Part shown: positions 13,530 through 26,499 of the stretch, in pieces
How positions within the stretch are numbered: position 1 is the stretch's first letter
Layout of the letters: each line of letters starts with the position of its first letter
NCBI GenBank assembly: GCA_028564675.1
Contig: JAOVVO010000409.1
Span: 1 to 64,000 of the forward strand
DNA length: 64,000 nt
Source: Onchocerca lupi
Taxonomy: Eukaryota; Nematoda; Chromadorea; Rhabditida; Onchocercidae
Reading direction: 5' to 3'
Program-made: the position numbers and the translations under genes
The notes under the pieces: generated by a model
Seen by the model: the letters and a program-made list of their open reading frames with translations, nothing else
Told to the model about the DNA's origin: nothing
Databases searched by the model: none

Positions 13530-13805
13530 CCAGGAACAAGTGTTGACAGCAATATCCTAATACACTTCCATTACTTTATATTGTATTTTTCAATGATGAT
13601 GATAATGATGATAGTGATAATAATAATGATGATGATTGTTTCAAGAATATGTCTAAGGGTTGACAGCAATATCCTGACACACTTTTCCTCTATCTTTGCA
13701 ATATATTTTCCATGCTTTCAAATAATAATGATGATGATGACAATGATAATATTGATGATAATGGATAATAATAATGATGATGATGGCTTCAAGAAGATGT
13801 CCAAT
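13530..13805. repeat. Tandem duplication, two units of about 135 bp with embedded microsatellite
   Basis: Each unit begins with GTTGACAGCAATATCCT, continues with a CACTT(C/T) piece, then a long GAT/AAT microsatellite, and ends in a TTCAAGAA(G/T)ATGTC segment. The open frame running through them (13485-13814, Met/Ile-rich) is a by-product of the microsatellite. Confidence 0.65.
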
Positions 13806-16800
13806 GTCGTATGAATATAATATCAAACTAAACTACTACTTACCATATGGTAACTATTCCCATTCCGCCTTGTTTACATTATGAACAACAACAATAACAA
13901 CAACAACGATGGCTATAAAATCATTTCCCCAATAATTTCTCATTTTCTCCACTATATGATGCTATAATATTTTTATCGATAATGATAAATCAATAATTTA
14001 ATTTAAATATTTTCATTATTTCATTTCATATAAGCAGAGAAAGATAAAGATAATTCGAAATGGAAAAGTAGCTGAATGGAAGAAAATGATATATTCGAGG
14101 TTGAATAATAGCTATAATTGGATATGATTGGAAAAATTTTATGTATTGTTAACTTTTTGGCCATATAATAATTTATTTATTTTTTAATAATGAATTTTGT
14201 AAACAATTCCAGTTTTAGTTTTAAGTTCAATTTGAATTTTAGCAAACTTTCCGTGGCCCTAAGTAATTTTAAATCATTTTTTAAACTGGTAACCGTCAAT
14301 AATTGACTGTTTTTTTACTCATGAAATTATTCTACTCATTTTTTCACAATTTAAAATAAATAGAAATTTTTGCTATGAACATTTTTATATTGAAATTTAA
14401 ATTTTGTCATTATCTCTTCAGCAATTTCTCTCTTAGATTTCAATTTTTGAATTTTGCTAACCTTTTTCAAAAACTTGAAAACTTGATTGTTTTGACAAAT
14501 ATTTATTTCAATTGTGAGATTTTCTATTTCTGAAAACTTGAAATTTAAACCTTAACGATTTATGTCAGTCGATTTTCATCTTTATTTCAATGAATTCCAA
14601 AATAATATTTTAACAACAAATTTCAAACTTTAATCAAAATTTGTGGTTTTTTTTTTTTCTTTTTCTCTATAATACAACAGCTCTACTAATAGTTAAATGT
14701 TTAACAGATGTTGATGATGAATGATTTGAATTGTTCAATTTCCATTTTAATTAAATGCGATGAAACTACTAGAACAGCAAAACATATGGCAATAAAATGA
14801 ATGATGAAAAAGCATTGAGCGATCGAAAATCGATCGTATTTTTCCAATGAATTATTACTTAACTATTTCTGTTGATTTATATCATCATCATTATCATCAC
14901 ACTCATCATCACCAATCATTATCATTATCATCATCATCATCAACTAATAATGTATTTTATGTAATCAGCGGGAAATGAAATCCGATCGTAAAAGAAAAAA
15001 AAAAAGATGAAAAATGGAAGAAAAAAAAAAAAAAAAATGAAGAGGAATATTTTAGACCTCCAAAGATGAAAAAAAAAAAATTCTTTCTTCCTTTTTTCTT
15101 TTTTTTTTATTTACTTTTTCTTCTGTCCACTACCATTAAGCATTGAAAATAAAATTTATATGAATGAATATATGCATTATTTGAATTAAGCATTGTTGTT
15201 CGTACTGTTTTTTTCTCCTTCTTTCCTTCGTTCTTTTTCCTTTTTTTTTTTCTCTTTTTTTCCATTTATTTGTTTATTTCTTGTTTTTTTTTTTTCAGTT
15301 ATTTATTTGTTAACCAAAAGTAAAATTTATTATTCTTTGTTTTAACATATAAGAAAAATGAGCATTTCTTTTTTTAATGATTGTCATTCTTTTTTTTTTT
15401 TTTCTCTCCTTTTTTGTTAAATATTCGTTTCATTTACTTTTAGTATTGTCAAAAAAAAAAAAAAGCAATGAAAATAGAATTTCAAAAAATAAAAATTAGT
15501 TAAGAAATTGATGAAATATAGTATCTAAATTCAATATTAGAAAAAGAAAAAAATAGACAGTAATTTGGTCATCATAAAAAAATATCAAATTGTTGGACAA
15601 TTAAATGTTGAAAATTGAGATATATTGTCGAATGAGGATAATTTTTTCGTAGAACAAATTACCGTATGGACAAAATAAAAGAATGAAATCAACATTACAA
15701 ATAGATCGTGTAGCATACTGTAGTCCTTTCATTCTCTCTTTCTCTCTCTCTTTTTCTTTCTCTTTCGAAAAGCCTTGAAGGCATTTCATTTATCATAAAA
15801 TCCCGTTAATGATCGTCAAATCAAAATATATCTTGCAATAATAAATATTGTTCAATTGAGAAGGGATATTTGTGATTAAAAGACGATGGATTATTTCTCT
15901 TCAAGAGTTACGGTTGCTCGGTAAAGAAGCCAAATATTGTTTAGATAAAATCTCAAAAAGAAATGCTAAATAAACAGCAATGTTAACTTAAGTTTTATTC
16001 AAAATTCAATCAATCCCGGATTGTTTAATATGTGAGACAAGAAGATATCTCTTCATTCTTTCAGAGAGATAAAAAGATCATTAAATGGATATCAGATTGT
16101 TTGACAATTAGTAAGTATAAACAAGAGATGAAGGTTAAAAAGGGTGACAATTGGCCGAAAAGATGATCCAGGAGAAGAATGGTAAATAGTTAAATCATTT
16201 CAAGTGCCATTCACTTGTCACATTTCCCCGTAAAGCAAAAATCTTTTTTTAAATTGCACTTCCCGTACTGCTACTGCTAATAATATTAACAATATTACTA
16301 ATGATAATGATAATAATGATATCACATGTAACATTCGATTAGCTGAAATATTTCAATAAATTCTTCACTTTTATTATCAACCTTTCTTAAAATGAAATAT
16401 TTCAAATAAAACTATTAATATAAAGAAATAAATTTCTTATTTATTCTAAGATAGACATAATTTAATTTATACAAAAAATAACACTATTTGTCTATCGAGA
16501 AAGAGAAAAGTTGAGAGAATATTAATAAATGGGAAATAAAAATATATTATTGAAAAAAAAAAAAGAAAAAACTCATTATTAATTCTATTTAAAAGTTTCA
16601 TCGTTCCCTGAGAAGAAAAAAAAAAATTAACATTGTTTTCATTAATTTTTTTCTTTTCATTTCATTTCTTTCCAAATTTCTATAATTTAATCGAATTTCT
16701 AAAATTACCAAATCAATCGACCATTTTTAACAAATGTCACATTTCAAATAAATATATTGTACCATTAATATGTAAAAGGTATAAACTAATCAATACAATC

Positions 16801-19800
16801 CATCTTAACTTGCTGCGTTCGATTCATTTTCCATGGAAAGTGACAACAATGTGACAGAAGTCTGAAATATGCCTATTTGCCATTCATCATTTAATGGAAA
16901 AATCATATTTGATATCCTTCTTTCAATGCATTGTTGTTGATGTTCAAATCAATTGTTATCTATGAATGTAATTGGTTCATCATCTATTTACATATATACA
17001 CTTGTATGTGATGATCACCATCATATCCATTAAAATACGATATTTATGTGGTATATGATTGTTGTAATAGTAAAAGTTACACAAATTTCAATCTCAAACT
17101 GTTCTTTTTTTTTTTCTATTTCTAGGATTCAAATTATTCACCAAAAAATATCTGATTATATGTAGTCATTATAGTAGTTAACATTATACAAACTTTAATC
17201 TCAAACTTTTTTTTTTTCACCATATATTCCTATTTTTTCCCGATATTCAAATTATTCGCCAGAAAATAATATTTTTCTAATTTCTTTACTACTATGCCAA
17301 GAAATTATTACTTTCAACTATTACCATTATTATATAAATATCGTATTTTAATGAATATATCTGATTACTGAAAGAATCCAAATCATCATTTATTGTCTAT
17401 TATTATTATTACTTAAGACCGTATAGTATCAGCAAAATGAAATGATAATGGATTAATATTTATCAGATTGAATTTAATCAATATATCCATGGTTTATTTT
17501 AGTTGATATGAACGTTTTATCCATTTTTCATCTATTCTATCACATCCACCTCTTCTATTCATACCATATTTTGCCTCTTTTATCTTTTGATTAATGCCGA
17601 CCTTTTCCATTTCCATTCTTTTCCGTAGCAATTATTATTATACCAATTGTACCATATCATTATCCCAAAATGACTAACCATTTCACCTTTACAGAACCAA
17701 TTATATATTCCAGTATGTCTATGTTGGATTTTTCAATTAACACTTTTCAAAAGCAAAAGCAAAAAAAAAAAAAAAAAAAGTAAAACAAAGGGCATATCGA
17801 TTGATAAAGAAAAAAGTGAAGTGGAAACAAATCATAAATGATTTCATAAAAAGTAATTCCAGTTCTTCATGTTTTTATAAATACATACTTTTCAAACATT
17901 GAAATTATTTGGAAAATTAAAATGAAAGAAAAATTTTGATCTATTTGAAATAGATTAAAAATGAACTAATTATTAGAAAAGGATTGAATGTATCATATGA
18001 CATGAATGAGAGAAATATAATAAAAGTATACAAGAATTTTAAAGATGCAATTATTGTAAAATCTTAAAAAAATTAATATAGTTCATTTTTTAGTTGTTTA
18101 AACTTCTTCGTATCATTTTAAATATTAATTTTTCTATCAACTTTTTAACCTATTTATTTATGCTCTTTTCGAATTTTTTAGACCAAAAATTTCAAATCAA
18201 TTAAGATCATCAAATAAATGATTGATTATATGTCTTGTTTTAACAAACGACTGATTATATTCTTGATTGAATAATAAATGTATGATTGATAGTTCAATTT
18301 ATTAAAGTTTATTTTATATTAGCTTAACTGATAATTGATAATTGATAAATGATGAAAGTAAGATAGCAACAGTTGTTTGTTTTCCTAATTTTTTTTTTAT
18401 TGCAATTTTTCATTTCTAAATTTAAAATAATTTGGAGCATGTTTGCTTGCTTCTTTCACTGTTCATCCAATTAATTATCTCATTTTTTTCCCGGAAAATA
18501 ACAGCAGTTATACGGTCGAAAATGTGCGAAAAACAATGCCATTAATTATTAGAAATTCAATAAGAAAATGAAAAATTTAAATGTCTTGAAAAACAAATGA
18601 TTTTGCTTATTCATCCTTCTAGCAGTTACGGTAATTCGATCAAATGTTTTGTTTATATGAACACACCAATGATGAATGTCTTGAAATCGGAACATAAATA
18701 TAACACATGGGATCTAGAAGGATGAGAATTAGATGACAAAATAGGTGACATTTTACTGTTCATTCGTAAGTTCAAAAAGTTGCAAAGTAATGAAGAATTC
18801 GTTCGATTTATTCTAATGATTGAAGATGATTCTATCTCGATTTGATCAATCGGATTGTCAACAAATCAATAATATATCATTTTCAGTGCAAAAGGTGAAT
18901 CTTTATCGATATTTTTATATTAAAAGATAAAATGGGAATAATTATAAGAAAATTTTAAGAATTACCAAACTTAGATTTGCGAAAAAAAAATTTTTTTCTT
19001 TTTTTTTTTTTTTATTAAAGAAGAGAAAAAGAAATCCAAAACACTTTATCAGCTAAATGGATCGCTCTTTTTTTCCTACAGAGGAAGTAAAAACGGCAAT
19101 TGCAGCCAGTTTGAATCTCTTATCTCAAAAAATAATCACCAAACTCTCTACAAATGTTCAAACTTAGCTGAACGGCTTTTAGTATTACTTGCTTTCTTCA
19201 CTACTCTGACAGTTACGAAATTTTAAATAAAAAATTGGAAAGTTTTTTTTAAACTAACACCTGACTCATTTTTCTAAATTTTGAAAAAAGTTCACCAACC
19301 TTTAACGTAATACTTTTTCCTCACACCATATGATCCTATCTGAACCAATTACTTCCACTTATTTATAATTTTTATGAACAGAAATATTTAAATAGTTTTG
19401 CAATCAATATAATGAACAACATTATCATCACTTACAGAGCATTTTCCGATTATCTGAAAGCTATTCCTATTTGGTAAATTGTTACTACCAATAATTCAAT
19501 TTCTCGGAATAATTTAAGATTAAAATGCACAGTCAAAATTTCATGATTTTTTTTTTTTTATATGTTTTTGAAAATTAAACAAGAAAAAAAAAAGACATTT
19601 CTCTATCAGATCAACCAACCAACAATTCATTCAATAATAGTTTGCTGTCAAAGAGTCTAATTATGAGATTGGGAATGATCCCCGAATGAAATGAAATGAA
19701 GTGCATGTGAAGATCATTAAAAGAGGATGATTTAGAAATTCAGTTGGGAATACATTAATGAAATTTATGCAAATTTTGTTCAATGTAAGGATTATTTAAA

Positions 19801-20149
19801 ACACGAAACGTAGGAAAGGTCAATTCAGTCATTATTTGAAATGAATATGAAAAGAAAGCATAAATACTTATCGAATTAGTTATCAAATTAAATATACGTA
19901 TCGAATTTAAGTATTTCTCCCAATTTGAATTTCTTTTCAATAGTACATATATTATACGAAACATTAAACTTTGAAAGTTATTGAAGTTTTAGACATACAA
20001 TTCATGCTTTAATGGAAATATATAACAAATTTCCATTATCAAAATGCGGAGATCAATGTTGAAAAGACTGAGAAAATATGCAAATCATGCAAATGATACA
20101 AAGATAGTAATTAGAAAGAAAAGGAAATTGAAGTAAAATTTTAACTTAC

Positions 20150-20186
20150 CGTAACCAGAAGGAATCAAAAACAAGTCGCAGAAGTA
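20150..20186 (-). CDS. Candidate 37-bp micro-exon, possibly of the CUB-domain gene
   Basis: Bounded on the minus strand by a consensus acceptor (AATCTTTTCAG) and donor (G|GTAAGTT). If entered with one base carried over from the previous exon it reads LLRLVFDSFWL. This resembles the CUB strand pattern (I/V)-x-L-x-F-x-x-F-x-L. The candidate exon at 22372-22453 ends in exactly that phase. Roughly two such acceptor/donor pairs are expected by chance in a window of this size and composition (rough estimate from base frequencies), so splice sites alone are weak evidence. Confidence 0.25.
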
Positions 20187-22371
20187 CTGAAAAGATTTTG
20201 ATATTTTGATTTAAGTAAGTGTAATCTGAAGCAAATGTACTGGAAATAAACAAAAGTTAAGATAAAATGCAGACAATTGAACAAGAAAAAATTAAGGCCA
20301 AAGTTGTAAGAGAAAAGAATTAAAATCTGAGATGCGATGAAATTTTGAAAACTAACAGTGCTTGATCTGGTGAATTTGGAATGTTTTCATTTTTTTTTAC
20401 TTAAAAAAAAATTTTATTCAAACCAAAAGCTACAATGCATACTGAGCAAAAAAGCATGAAATAACAATCTTGAGGAATCATACGGTGAAAAAAAATACTG
20501 TATAGGAAATAAGTAATATAGTAGAAAAGATGTTCTAAAATACAAAGATATTTATATAAAACATAAGAAATGATGAATTGCAAAATTTAAAAAATTCAAA
20601 TTTTAAAAGGAAAATTTTGAAGTTTCAAACTAAATTTTCTTTTTTAGCGAAAAAAGATCATGAAGAAAAAAAAGCTCTTTCATTTTCCCTATTTATCCAT
20701 TTATGCAAAAGAAAAAAGGGAAAAGGTCAAAGGACAGTAGAAAGGATGCAACAGTTTGAAGGATTGGTAAATCTGCATCTAAAAATCTATTGAAGTGGTT
20801 AACAAACAGGTGAAAATGATAGTTGATTCAATATTGCAAGTAATATACCATAATCATAGCCATAATAATAACTATCGTTGGACAAAAAAAAGCTAACCGA
20901 CCTCTTTAACTGCTTTTTTGGATAATTACTGGATAGCTGATGAGAAGGGGAAAATGATATAAATGAGAGTTAATGAAGTTGAAATAGGAAGATATTGTTG
21001 CGCATTATTCAATTGCTCCTTGTACTTGTTTGCAGATATATATATATATATATGTGTGTCAAACAAATGTGTACCGTATTAAGATAAAACGATTGCAGGT
21101 GAGAAAGTTAAATAAAATGTTTAAGTCAATAAAATTTCCGGAATTTTAATCTGAATCGAATAACTGCCAAAATTGCAATTTTTTTCTTTCCTTTTTTTTC
21201 TTTTTTTTTTTTGGAAAAAATTTCACTTGAAATGAATAAAACTACAAATTTTCATCATTATTAATTATAAAGAATTTCTCAAAATTTAAATTCAACTAAT
21301 AATTCTATTTTGTGATATTCCAGGAAATAATCCTTGCTTTTTAAATGATTGAACCAATTCTTGACCTTATTTTACCAAAAAATGAAAAAATAAAAAATTT
21401 CTTCTTTTTTGATTTTCAATAATTTCACTTTTTGAAAAAAATAAAAAGAAAATCTGTGAATATTGCGAAAAAATAAATAAGACTGTAATGAATTTTTATA
21501 GAAAATAGATTTAGGTTGAATTTTTGTTTAATATTTTAAGATGTTTTTCTTCTTGCTAAAAGAGAAAATAAATGATCAGTATGAAATGATACTTCTGCAG
21601 GACATTACTTGATTGAAGATTAAGAACCATAGTTAGTTGATTTGACAGTACTATAAAAGGGCAAAGGGTAGGCAGATTATGATGTGACAAGTGGTGGGTG
21701 ATGATGATTTAGTGAAGGATAAGGTGGACAAAAGAAGATGCAAACTGTTTTCATGCTATTGCTAATCGCAAAATGAGGAGGTACATAAACCTTCTCTTCT
21801 TCCATCCTTTTATTTGGCTTAGCAAACGTCCAATTTACCCAATTCAGCTTGTGAATGATTGACTGTTCTCGTAAAAATCACTCAAATCGAGCATTTACGG
21901 GTCATCGGAATCCGAAAGCATTCCGCTTGCTCGAGAAACTATCACAAATAAATTCTAAGCGGCAAGTTGTTAGTGTTGTTGTTTACATAGGAAGAATACA
22001 AACGCAAGAGATACAGACCATAGAGGTAACATTACAATTGATTGTGTGCGATATTTCAAGTCAATCATTACAGTTATTTATCTGAAAATGAAAATAAAGC
22101 TTGATAAGGCTATGTTTCAATTTTAGACTGAGATTTAATTTAAATTATACCATTAAAATTTGAAATATCGTGTATAATTAATTAACTAGATTTCAATTAT
22201 TAGTATTATTCTGTTAATCCTAATATTTTTCGACATCACCCCAAATACTTCAATTCTCTTTCCTTACCCTCAAAAGAAAAGAATTATAGTGAAAATTCCA
22301 CACGGATACGGTAGTATGAGAAGCTTTATAAAACATAATCTATTGGAAAGCAACAACTAGGTGTAACTCAC
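20187..22371. other. AT-rich stretch without a supported gene
   Basis: Contains a (TA)n patch near 21038-21052 and a GC-richer piece at about 21850-22040. That piece carries a plus-strand open frame of about 60 codons ending near a GTAACA donor-like site, with no recognisable product. Otherwise homopolymer tracts only. Confidence 0.4.
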
Positions 22372-22453
22372 TTCCTCCATAAAATTTGCAAGGAAATGAT
22401 TCATTAGAAATAACGATGCAGGTATTGACGTAAACAACACCTTGAACATGCAT
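22372..22453 (-). CDS. Candidate exon, possibly of the CUB-domain gene
   Basis: An ATG at 22453 (an in-frame TAG lies two codons upstream) opens 27 codons ending at a consensus donor (GGAGGAA|GTGAGT), phase 1. It reads ...NTCIVISNESFPCKFYGG, with two cysteines followed by an aromatic-rich strand. That is loosely like the first disulphide region of a CUB domain, and the phase fits the micro-exon at 20150-20186. There is no signal peptide, so if this is a CUB exon the ATG is internal and a CAG acceptor would be used. Another frame in the same segment is also open, which lowers confidence. Confidence 0.22.
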
Positions 22454-24886
22454 CTGCTACATTATTAACTCATCGTCAAACAGTAAAATCTAACATTTCG
22501 TGCGCTTATATATATATATCAATGATTTTTTGAACTTAAAAATTTTAAACTTCTATTAGGACAAAATAAATTTTAAACTTATATTTAGCCTTTTTTCATA
22601 ATCTTTAAAATACTGAAAAGTAACCAGTAAAAAAGCGCATTCGTCCATGAACCGCTTTCCTAAAAGATTTTAGACGTGGGAATTGTGTCATCTCGACTGC
22701 AGATGATACATCATTTTGCTGCGATTCATATTTATTGTTACGAATTATATTTTCATTTTTGATTCGATTACGATTAATTCCTGCAAATGAATTCGTGTTT
22801 ATTTCTTAAATGAAAAAGTAGTTAAAAAAGTAGTGTCGCTATTCATTTTAAAAACATATGAAGCGACTTAATTTCTGATTTATATCTTAAATATATCGAA
22901 TGGCTATACATCTATTTGATTGCTTTTTTCAATTATTTATATTTTTCTGCTGCAATAAAATATTAAAGCCTTAATTATAAACATTCTAATGAAAAAAAAA
23001 AACCAACAAAAACTTTTCAGCAAAATTTATGTTGAAAAAATCATAGTATTTATAGACGACTTAATATCGAAAAAATCTTGTTCTTTTTTAAGTTTGTTAT
23101 GAATATCAACAAAACACATATTCCTTTAAAAAGGAAATTTTGTTTTGAATTTTTTTAAATTAATTATGCCGAAATATGAAATTGTGGATCAGAATAATAT
23201 AAAGGATACGGAACAGATTTAAAATTTAGGATAGCAAAGTTTAACTTGTTCCCGACAATCTTTTTCTTAATAAAATCTTCGTACCACTACTTTTGAAACT
23301 GTTCATAATTAATCATCCATTTAGACAATGAATCCATCATAATGGTTTCATTTAACTACAAAATGGACTAAGATATGGAAATGCCAAATCTGAACTAAAA
23401 AAAAAGCTAGGAAATCGTCAAGTTCTGTCAAAATGAAGCAGTCAATCAAATATTTGTGTGAATATCAAAAATGACAGCCAAAATTAGAGTAAAAGTAATG
23501 GAAATTTAAAAATGAATTCTAGACACAACAGTGCTAAATATGACTACTGCTTTTGATTGATGAATTCATAAACGTCATCCAATTCTAATAAAAAGCAACT
23601 TTATTCGTCACAGCGACGAAGTTCACAAATAAAATATAACAATTGCTTTGACGAATTTTGAGTGAGAAAAAAACCATTACTGTAACTACAGAAAATACCG
23701 GGAAGTCATTCCGCGCAGATGCATAAACGAAGGTTGAGTGCAATGAAGTATGGACACATTCTGAAGCCATTTAATGCAATATTCAACTTACCCAACTTGA
23801 TAAGGTTATTAGTGAAATTAAAAAAATATATAAAAGAGGATGAATGACTTTTCAAAATGTGCTCCATCTACTTTATCAAACTTTTCCGAGATCCTATTGG
23901 CCCATATTTAATCAATGTTATGCTACCGTAATTAGATGAAAGTATTGTTGAAATCAGAAAAAAAAAAACAAGAACTGAAAAAAGGAAAAAATAAAAAAGC
24001 GGAAGCTTTTAAATATGACATGCAGAAATACAAATGATTACATTAAACTTAGTGAATATTGATGATAAATATACATACAATAATCAAACAGTGCAAATTT
24101 TTTCCTTCTTCGCTGATGAAAGTATATGAAAATGTGTAAGTAATGTAAAGTTTTGAAATTGACATTGCTAAAAAAAAAAAAAAAAAAAAAAGGAAAGAGC
24201 TTTACATTGCTACTCAACATAAATTTACTGGAAAAAAATGAAAATGATTAGTTTATACATACATATATAACAAAACTTTGTAAAAATGTGGAAAAAATAA
24301 AGAAATCATTATTGTGGCAAATCATTGAGTTTAAAAATTATGAAAAAAAAACTGATGCATATATTAAGTTTGAAGTAGGAAGATTATCGCGGTCCTTCAA
24401 TTAAAAAAAAAAAAAAAAGATGGCCCCTTGATTGATTGCGAAAAATCAACATATTCGAACGATCATTCTAAATCACGAATAGATGATGGATCCTCCTACT
24501 AGACTTATGACTACCGATCATCACATCATAAAACCATATGGTTCAATATATCTTCATGACACTGAATTTAGTACAAACATCTTTATTTTTTTTTTCTTTA
24601 CAAAAGGAAAAAAAAAAATTCAAATCTCAAACATTTCACTAATGTCCTTGCTAAAAATTTACTCAGTAAAGTATTCGTTCGTTCAGAAAAAAAAAGAAGT
24701 ATTTCTTCTTTAATTCTAATAAATTTTGATTTTATTTTATTCTTAGGCGAAACATTAGAATGTTCAATTCTTGAAAAAAAAAAAAGACAAATAGAAAATC
24801 ACAAGACTTTGATAGAAGTTGATGTTGAAATTTACTAATGGTGAACTAGAAATGGAATCCGAAATAAAGCTGATTTCAATACATTA

Positions 24887-24892
24887 TTTATT
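24887..24892 (-). promoter_or_regulatory. Poly(A) signal AATAAA of the ankyrin-repeat gene
   Basis: AATAAA on the minus strand, about 100 bases after the stop codon at 24993-24995. This is the expected spacing for a short worm 3' UTR. Confidence 0.45.
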
Positions 24893-24992
24893 GAATTTTA
24901 TAACTTAAAGTATTACCACTGTTTCTACTGATGGTACTTATGAAATCAATTGAGTCAAACATATCGCAAGATGATGATAAAATTTGGCATAA

Positions 24993-25066
24993 TTATTTAC
25001 CTTGTTCTTGTATTAGATAATATTGATAAGTATTCCCGGAATAATCTTCAATTGATGCATCTGCAC
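24993..25066 (-). CDS. SOWAH-like ankyrin-repeat protein, last exon
   Basis: Follows a strong acceptor (TTATTTTTTTCAG). It completes a split Gly codon and encodes ADASIEDYSGNTYQYYLIQ, the end of an ankyrin repeat plus the D-Y-S-G-x-x-x-x-Y-L stretch that closes the ankyrin block in SOWAH (sosondowah) proteins. The frame then meets TAA (24993-24995). However, the bases across that point also form a near-perfect donor (CAAG|GTAAAT, exon end at 25001). The gene therefore either ends here with ...QEQGK or is spliced on to a further exon at lower coordinates. No convincing downstream exon was found, and an AATAAA lies 100 bases on, so termination here is preferred. Confidence 0.75.
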
Positions 25067-25312
25067 CTGAAAAAAATAAGGATTTAAATGATTAGAGTTA
25101 TTAAAATTGACACTTCTACAATATTATAATTCTCATCAATTTTTTCAAAAATTTCTTTTCACATAATTTTTCGTATTTAATGTTTTAAATCAAGCAGTTA
25201 AAGTCAATAGAAAGGTAATAGAAATGATAAGTAAGAAAATAAGTTAATGTGTAAGTAAGTAAATAAATAAGAAAGGAAATTGGTGAGCATTACTGCTCGG
25301 CAACACACTCAC

Positions 25313-25388
25313 CACAATCTCGTAGTAAAATGGAAATGATTTCGAGCTGTTTACCGATGGCAGCAAGATGTAGGGGCGTATAACCACT
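25313..25388 (-). CDS. SOWAH-like ankyrin-repeat protein, exon with ankyrin helix pair
   Basis: Encodes SGYTPLHLAAIGKQLEIISI and a following short helix ending in a Cys and a split Gly codon. GYTPLHLAA is the textbook ankyrin-repeat core (T-P-L-H-x-A-A). The acceptor is GCATTTAG|AG and the donor is GTG|GTGAGTG. The length is 76 bp, entering in phase 0 and leaving in phase 1, which matches the next exon. In SOWAH proteins the equivalent repeat reads G-G-Y-T-P-L-H-L-A-A. The function of this family in worms is not established. Ankyrin repeats bind other proteins. Confidence 0.85.
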
Positions 25389-25906
25389 CTAAATGCCTTA
25401 TTTTTCTCGTTTCAAATTTATCGTACTTTGTCAAAAGTATTCATGGAAATCCAAAAAAAAAAAAAAGAAATAACTTACAGCCTGAAAAAAAAAAGACAAC
25501 GTTAATGAGTTTAAAATGATAATAAATTTGAATAATTCTTCATCAAATTAAACATAAATGTAAAAGTTCAACTTTTCAGCATTGGTAAGTAGGTAATATC
25601 CAGAATTAGTAGCAGAAAGAAATGATAACCAATATAAATGTTAGGAAGAACAGAAGTTAGGAGGTATAAAAATCTATATAAAAAGGTCATGATGGAGACA
25701 ATATATTCATAAATGTCAGTCTACAATCAGTCTTAGAAAAACTATAACTGTTACATAAGATAATAACTTAGCAATCCGAGAATGGTCTTTGCAATGTTTT
25801 AGAACAATTTCAGTTCGGTCAACGGAAAAGATTTTCAAAATGGATCAATATGGATTTTTTTTTTGAAACTTTTAAAAGATTTGGAAATATTTGAAAGTTT
25901 GCTTAC

Positions 25907-26035
25907 AGTTCGAAGATTGACATCAGCACCATTCATAACTAAAAATCGTACCACAGCGTTGTGGCCATCTTTGGCAGCATAATGTAATCCACTGAAGCCA
26001 TGATTTATTGCCGGTGCATATGAGATTAGATAAGG
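25907..26035 (-). CDS. SOWAH-like ankyrin-repeat protein, exon with first complete ankyrin repeat
   Basis: Forty-three codons, phase 0 at both ends, acceptor ATTCTTAAG and donor ACT|GTAAGC. It contains NHGFSGLHYAAKDGHNAVVR followed by FLVMNGADVNLRT, an ankyrin repeat with the conserved G-x-x-x-L-H-x-A-A-K-x-G-H and G-A-D-V-N elements. The variant G-F-(S/T)-x-L-H-(Y/W)-A-A-K-(D/H)-G-(H/N) is the form seen in SOWAH proteins, where it follows an R-D-x-x-x-G-F-T segment. Confidence 0.85.
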
Positions 26036-26376
26036 CTTAAGAATTATTCGATTATACATTTCGGCAGAATTTAATTAGAAAAATTTTAGATTAATACTGA
26101 AATTTCAAACTGAAATTAAAATAATTAAAAATTGATCTGAAGATAACCGGGAAATGATGATGCTTGCGACGGAAAGATTTATATAAAAGGAATGTGGGAT
26201 AGAATAATATACGTTTTATCCCGTTGTATGTACCGCAGCATGTTTCAATTTCTTCCATTAAAAAAAGTTTTCTCAAATTTTGAAAATAATTAGATTTTAA
26301 ATTTTAGGAAATACACATACTTTCCAAGACTTTTTTCTTTTAATTTATCAAGCTAATAGATAAAAATCCTCCTAAC

Positions 26377-26499
26377 CTTTTCTTTTACAAGATTACCAAC
26401 TGTTTGTAGGTCACCGGTAGAACAAGCTTGAATCCATCGTACGGTAAGAATTGCATCACATAACAATGGCTCCTCAGTAGAAGAAAAAATAGTAGCGGA
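26377..26499 (-). CDS. SOWAH-like ankyrin-repeat protein, exon leading into the repeats
   Basis: Forty-one codons, phase 0 at both ends, between acceptor CATCTTTTCAG and donor AAG|GTTAGG. It encodes an acidic/Ser stretch (SATIFSSTEEPLLCD) and then VRWIQACSTGDLQTVGNLVK, a degenerate first ankyrin helix pair. The corresponding SOWAH segment is (H/E)-x-W-(L/M)-x-A-(A/S)-x-x-G-x-x-x-x-(V/L)-x-x-L-(L/V). Joined in phase to the exon at 25907-26035 it gives a continuous ankyrin block. Confidence 0.75.

Larger units (their letters stand above)
4979..20149. other. Long AT-rich stretch without a supported gene
   Basis: About 15 kb of introns or intergenic DNA. Contents seen: poly-T and poly-A tracts (for example near 6344-6365, 12465-12495, 12777-12793), GAT/ATG microsatellites (10917-10965, 13593-13648, 13725-13795, 14880-14942), a (TC)n patch near 15733-15760, and two short tandem duplications listed separately. 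The open frames here are low complexity or lack splice signals. A 49-codon open stretch ending at a TAG near 7159 and a 46-bp splice-bounded segment at 16065-16110 (plus strand) were considered but are within chance expectation. Confidence 0.5.

Noticed and set aside
16065..16110. 46-bp segment between TTCTTTCAG and GTAAGTATA, plus strand
   Set aside because: About two such pairs are expected by chance. No phase-compatible neighbour exists.
21855..22085. Plus-strand frame in a GC-richer patch ending near GTAACA
   Set aside because: Residues are mixed and could be coding, but no start, acceptor or family evidence was found. Left as a note in the stretch description.
23585..23770. Minus-strand frame with CTTCAG acceptor as an extra last exon of the ankyrin gene
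   Set aside because: Phase would fit, but the peptide is unlike SOWAH C-termini, the acceptor lacks a T-rich tract, and a nearer stop and AATAAA exist.
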